Assembly (NCBI RefSeq): GCF_001426195.1
Contig: NZ_LMRS01000061.1
Location: 1-64,000, forward strand
Direction of reading: 5' to 3'
DNA from: Sphingomonas sp. Leaf339
Lineage (GTDB): Bacteria; Pseudomonadota; Alphaproteobacteria; Sphingomonadales; Sphingomonadaceae
DNA: 64,000 nucleotides
The notes under the pieces are model-generated. The model ran no database searches and was not told the origin of the DNA. It was given only the letters and a program-made list of their open reading frames with translations. Both the position numbers and the translations under genes were made by a program. Below are positions 60,982 through 64,000 of the stretch, in pieces. How positions within the stretch are numbered: the stretch's first letter is position 1; each line of letters starts with the position of its first letter.

Positions 60982-61340
60982 CGCAGCACCGACAACACCC
61001 GTGCGAGCGCACCTTCATCCACGCTCGCGTCGACACTCACCCGCACGCCATCCGGCAAGTCGATCCGGATGAGTCCCGATGGACATGGTGCGGGTAGAGC
61101 CGGTTCGGTAACCCGGACCTCGGCGAACACGGGCAACGAAGGCACCACGCCCGCCAGCGTGCCTTCGCGCAGCTGCTTGCGCCACGTGTAGATCAGGCTG
61201 CTCGACACCTCGCGCCGCGCGATGACATCGCAGACCCGCACGCCGGGCCGGAACGCCTCGGCAAGTATCTCCAGCTTCTCCGCGTCCGACCACCGCCGTC
61301 GACCCGATACCCGGCGGACCACTTCCATCCGACCAGTCAT
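60978..61340 (-). CDS. tnpA: IS66 accessory protein TnpA
   Basis: This 120-residue protein is the IS66 Orf1, with an HTH of the transposase_8/IS3-like type: RRRWSDAEKLEILAEAFRPG, VCDVIARREVSSSLIYTWRK. I use MTGRMEVVRR at 61340; MEVVRRV at 61328 is an alternative, and an open frame to 61412 is less likely. The chosen ATG lies inside the stem of a 36-nt inverted repeat, which may limit translation. Confidence 0.85.
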   Translation of the reverse strand: MTGRMEVVRRVSGRRRWSDAEKLEILAEAFRPGVRVCDVIARREVSSSLIYTWRKQLREGTLAGVVPSLPVFAEVRVTEPALPAPCPSGLIRIDLPDGVRVSVDASVDEGALARVLSVLR

Positions 61341-61364
61341 ACGAGTGCTCGTATGACTGGTCGG
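61329..61364. promoter_or_regulatory. Long inverted repeat covering the tnpA start
   Basis: CCGACCAGTCATACGAG and CTCGTATGACTGGTCGG form a perfect 17-bp stem around TG. In tnpA mRNA from upstream promoters this would fold over the start codon region. It may protect the element from outside transcription. Confidence 0.7.
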
Positions 61365-61655
61365 AGAACCGAAAACTTCCCGCACCGCCCGCGCCCTCGT
61401 CAAAGACGACAAGCATCCCGGATGCCAGTGCTACCGCAAGGCGGTCTGCCGGACACGCTTACCTGTTTCTTGAGGTAGCGACGCGCACTATCCCGCTCGG
61501 CACCGGCTATGCGGTTTGGACCGGCATCGGGGCGCTCGGCACCGTAGTAATCGGCATGGTGTGGTTCGGCGAACCTTCAACTCCGGTCCGCGTCCTGCTG
61601 ATCCTCGGCCTCGTCGCCTGCATCGCCGGTCTGAAGCTCACCTCGGGGCACTGAG

Positions 61656-61880
61656 ATGGCGGGATCGACATGTTCCTTCCTGAGCGGTGCGGCGCTGTGC
61701 CTTTATGCCGTGTTTTCGCACCTGTACCGCAGCGCCTTCCCAATTTGGGCGGTAGTTATCCTCACCGTCGTTGGTGTCGGCACGATCTTTGTTGGACTGT
61801 TTCAGCTGATGATCGAACGCTGGGGAGTGCCCCTCGAACCACCGGGAAAACCTCCCGGAGAGCACAGCGCGAGGGGCTAA
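61656..61880 (+). CDS. Small membrane protein
   Basis: This 74-residue protein starts 1 base after the SMR stop (TGAGATG), so it belonged to the same operon. It has two hydrophobic segments (FLSGAALCLYAVFSHLY and FPIWAVVILTVVGVGTIFVG) and a proline-rich soluble tail (PLEPPGKPPGEHS). I do not recognise a family. After the IS66 insertion, its expression must come from elsewhere. Confidence 0.6.
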   Translation: MAGSTCSFLSGAALCLYAVFSHLYRSAFPIWAVVILTVVGVGTIFVGLFQLMIERWGVPLEPPGKPPGEHSARG

Positions 61881-62080
61881 CGATCTTCGAATATGTTGTG
61901 TCAAAACCGAGCGGTCGTGACACTCGGCGAAGGGCAGCTTTCCACCATGCCGACCGAAAGCTGCCTATCGCCTAACCATTAATTCCGCACGTTCCGCAGC
62001 CGATCGCGTCGAATGACCGCTTTCGCCCAGTTATTGCCCTTTATGCGTTGTGCCAGACTTCCCAAAACCGGACATCATCC

Positions 62081-62764
62081 TCAGTCGTTATCCGGGTTCA
62101 CGTTGGCGGAGAAGAGACGTGTAATAGCCTCCTCTAAGGTTCGTTGATCAAGCCTACGTTGCACAGGGCATTCCGCTATCCGCGTCGCCTCAACACGCCA
62201 ACGCTGAGCTGACTGACGAGCAGGATTCCACCCACTTCCGCCACCGCGATCAATACTTCCTCCCCAACTCTCGGACAGGTAGTTCATATTAAGTATTTTG
62301 CTGTTATATCGACCGCTTAGATCTAACCTGCTGTTTATAGCATCCATGCCAATCATCGTGCTTGGCGTGGTACATGATCGACGGCCGGCAATTTTACCAT
62401 CCTCAATTTTCAGCTTCAGCCTAGTGCAAATCATGCCGCGTGGCAGCGCTGATTGATCTCCGGCTAGCTTGTGAAGAGACTGCTCTAATGCGCCATCTTC
62501 TAAACATGTCGTAAAGGCAAAGCCCCTAATGCTCCCGCCACCATATACAAGCGTAGGTGACCGGCGAAACCGCCAGAGCCCGCCCCGGAGTTGTGGTTTT
62601 GAACCAGTGATGACAATATCGGCATCAGGTCCAATGACCACAATTGGCGGAGTATCCTGTGGTAGGGCTTCTGCTGCCTGCGGAGGCGGCATAGCATGCA
62701 GGACTGAAAGTCCCAAGCCACCCGCAATTACAATGATTGTCGCCCACTTGATGACGTTCAGCAT
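62081..62764 (-). CDS. Exported protein of unknown function
   Basis: This 227-residue protein has a signal peptide (residues 1-~24, IIVIAGGLGLSVLHA). Its middle shows CLEDGALEQSLHKLAGDQSA, then ICTRLKLKIEDGKIAGRRSC, SRLDLSGRYNSKILNMNYLS, where Cys spacing resembles the loose DUF3617 family of small exported proteins. The similarity is weak. No operon neighbour. AT content is higher than in the neighbouring genes, suggesting transfer or low expression. Confidence 0.7.
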   Translation of the reverse strand: MLNVIKWATIIVIAGGLGLSVLHAMPPPQAAEALPQDTPPIVVIGPDADIVITGSKPQLRGGLWRFRRSPTLVYGGGSIRGFAFTTCLEDGALEQSLHKLAGDQSALPRGMICTRLKLKIEDGKIAGRRSCTTPSTMIGMDAINSRLDLSGRYNSKILNMNYLSESWGGSIDRGGGSGWNPARQSAQRWRVEATRIAECPVQRRLDQRTLEEAITRLFSANVNPDND

Positions 62765-63118
62765 TCAGCCTCCTCCCTATACCTAAGATCGGGACTGTGC
62801 TCGTCCGTCGACGACGATGGTATGACAGCATGCTATCTGAGAACAGCATCGAAATGCTATAGGGCATCACCGGCAGATATTTGGGAAACTCCTACCCGGC
62901 ATCTGTGCCCACAGGACCGGCAGATTGTCCATTCTCGCGAATTGAACGTCCGCTGAGCGCCCTTTGTGTGCCCAAACCGGCCGGACCGCAAACCACCACT
63001 AAAAGGCGTTCGAAGCCCCTGCTCGACAAGATGGAAAAAAAGCAGTCGAGGCCAGCGGTTCCCACAAGCGACCAGTTCGGCTTCCACTAAAACGTGAAGC
63101 AGAGTTCAAAATTACCGG
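62765..63118. other. Intergenic stretch without a clear gene
   Basis: A 354-bp gap upstream of the exported-protein gene. A 69-codon plus-strand frame at 62881-63090 is rich in Pro/Lys/Arg without family sequence. TTGAACGTCCGCTGAGCGCC near 62942 resembles part of the 60-bp repeat, but is not a full copy. Confidence 0.5.
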
Positions 63119-63460
63119 TCAGTCGTCTGGATCTAAAATTTGTAATGGATCGAAATTGAAAATTTCCGGAAACTGTGCCCTCAACGTATTGCCAATTATC
63201 ATCTTAGAGGCGTGCTTCGTTTCCCATCGCCGCTGCTGTCTACTTTTTGGAATCGTACATTTATTATCCATGGTAATAGCTGAGGATGCCTTCTCCATGG
63301 CAATAATAGCGTCAAAACCACCCTCATGGCTAGCCGCTGCCATTATTATAGAAATGGCTGCATCAATGGTAAGACCATTTGATTGACTAAATGATCTAAG
63401 CAATATGACGGCATCGCTGAGCTGCGTCTTAAAAGTATCACTTGAAACATCAATGTTCAT
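63119..63460 (-). CDS. Hypothetical protein, comparatively AT-rich
   Basis: This 113-residue protein (MNIDVSSDTFKTQLSDAVIL) is helical, with IDAAISIIMAAASHEGGFDA and a basic middle (KSRQQRRWETKHASKMIIG). I chose ATG 63460 over GTG 63469 because GGAGG is 10 bases before the ATG but touches the GTG. No family recognised. Codon use is AT-richer than that of the other genes, a sign of recent transfer. The leader forms several nested stems. Confidence 0.6.
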   Translation of the reverse strand: MNIDVSSDTFKTQLSDAVILLRSFSQSNGLTIDAAISIIMAAASHEGGFDAIIAMEKASSAITMDNKCTIPKSRQQRRWETKHASKMIIGNTLRAQFPEIFNFDPLQILDPDD

Positions 63461-63468
63461 CGACGTCA

Positions 63469-63650
63469 CGCCTCCGGCAGTTCAGAGGCGACCCGGCGTA
63501 AGCCGGGCGTTGGAAACCCTGCGCTAGGACAAGGCGCTGCCGCCTTTGGGCAAGCCTTGGACATGCGCGACAGCCGCCCGGCCGAAATGCTCGACCGGAC
63601 CTAGCGATTGTCGGGGTTTCCACGCCCCGCGGACGGGATATACCGTCCGC
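63469..63650. other. Stretch of nested inverted repeats (possible structured leader or ncRNA)
   Basis: Read on the plus strand it contains: CGCCTC/GAGGCG (63469-63490, covering the ribosome-binding site of the minus-strand gene), CCCGGC-GTAA-GCCGGG (63492-63507), an outer stem GGCGTTGGAAACCC with GGGTTTCCACGCC (63506/63626), an inner CGCTAGG/CCTAGCG (63522/63606), CAAGGC/GCCTTG (63530/63559) and GCGGACGG/CCGTCCGC (63629-63650). The order allows a branched fold. I cannot name it. Confidence 0.45.
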
Positions 63651-64000
63651 ATGGGCTGCGTTACAAAGCTTCCGTAATAGTGCAAGACCGTTCTGAGCTC
63701 GTGAACGGCGGATGGCTACGTTTGCGAAAACATCAATGAAACCGTTGGGCCGAAGTTCGGCGATAAGATTGGCGCAGGCGCAAGTATGACCGTATGCGTA
63801 AGCCGTCGGGTCTGACGTGATCTTAGTTTATTCCTCGCATTGACCAAGTAGCGGCTTGCTAAAGAATAAGCCGATTGTGCATAAGCAATTGCGTAACGGC
63901 ATTTCGATATACAAAGAATTCGAGGCTGAGTGCGATAGTATTAGGCTGCGTTGACATCGTTTTATACCGTGGAAGATGTGCTAGACACCAAAATCGCAAA
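63651..64000. other. Stretch without a gene at the window end
   Basis: The last 350 bp become AT-rich and hold no frame of note. TTGACA occurs at about 63952. A gene may start outside the window. Confidence 0.5.

Larger units (their letters stand above)
58403..61462. mobile_element. IS66-family insertion sequence with passenger gene, 3,060 bp
   Basis: The ends are inverted repeats of about 23 bp (19 match), both starting GTAAGCGTG. CTGTTTCT occurs directly outside each end (58395-58402 and 61463-61470), the 8-bp target duplication expected of IS66. The genes on the minus strand are tnpA, tnpB, tnpC and, behind them, a pRiA4b ORF-3-like passenger. All four frames are intact, so the element may still be active and the insertion recent. 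Confidence 0.92.
58266..61654 (+). pseudogene. SMR (Gdx/SugE-like) transporter gene interrupted by IS66
   Basis: Removing the IS and one copy of the 8-bp duplication gives a 106-residue SMR protein: MAWIYLLLGGVFEVGFTTCL with the essential Glu in the first helix, then LSFLFL joined in frame to EVATRTIPLGTGYAVWTGIG and ending VLLILGLVACIAGLKLTSGH. The IPLGTGYAVWTGIGALGT motif fits Gdx/SugE guanidinium exporters or quaternary-ammonium pumps. The insertion leaves a 46-residue stub ending at a stop made by the IS end. The exact subfamily is not certain. Confidence 0.88.

Noticed and set aside
63469..63650. Chromosomal integron attC site or CRISPR repeat
   Set aside because: Lacks the attC core sites (RYYYAAC/GTTRRRY) and no regular spacer-repeat pattern is present.

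Overview
The window reads as high-GC alphaproteobacterial DNA, most likely from a sphingomonad (Sphingomonas or a close relative). The support is a Caulobacter/Sphingomonas-type TonB-dependent receptor inside a sugar-utilisation locus, a SigF-like sigma factor with an NrsF (DUF1109) anti-sigma factor, a PEP-CTERM protein, and many SDR, VOC and alpha/beta-hydrolase genes. I see no rRNA, tRNA or CRISPR array. All assignments come from reading the sequence; no database was searched.

Region by region. (1) 0.25-10.2 kb is a fructan/sucrose locus: a ROK repressor, a ROK fructokinase, an MFS sugar porter, a Sec-exported GH32 enzyme, a TonB-dependent receptor and a second GH32 enzyme with a Tat-like signal. 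Fructans would be bound and imported by the receptor, cut in the periplasm, and the fructose taken up by the porter and phosphorylated. (2) 10.4-14.7 kb looks like a small defence-type island: an HNH protein, a large RelA/SpoT-domain protein split by a one-base frameshift, and a truncated DUF4365 nuclease-like gene. (3) 14.8-31.2 kb holds detoxification and redox genes: an HDAC-family amidohydrolase, a YghU-type GST, AraC with an SDR, Old Yellow Enzyme, then a minus-strand run of SDR, catalase-like protein, an in-frame alpha/beta-hydrolase/beta-propeller fusion, a second catalase-like protein and an esterase, divergent from a Crp/Fnr regulator. An SRPBCC-alcohol dehydrogenase-SDR operon and a DUF4142 gene follow.

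(4) 31.4-41 kb holds an IS6-family remnant, three exported proteins (CAP, L,D-transpeptidase, PEP-CTERM), several small unknown genes, a lipoprotein with internal repeats, esterases and a DUF2306 membrane protein. (5) 41-57 kb is a second redox block (aldo/keto reductase, two LysR regulators, SDRs, glyoxalase-fold proteins, Ohr, a disulfide-type oxidoreductase, and the sigma/NrsF pair), ending in a TetR/SDR divergent pair around a perfect palindrome. (6) 57-61.7 kb is a rearranged spot: an integrase tail, an NDH-2 gene lacking its 5' end, and an SMR transporter gene cut cleanly by a 3,060-bp IS66-family element with an 8-bp target duplication. (7) 61.7-64 kb has small unknown genes and a stretch rich in nested inverted repeats.

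Across these regions, mostly between genes, lies a family of 60-bp repeats: nine copies align without gaps, eight on the plus strand. I do not recognise this family, and it is the clearest structure that the gene annotation does not explain.
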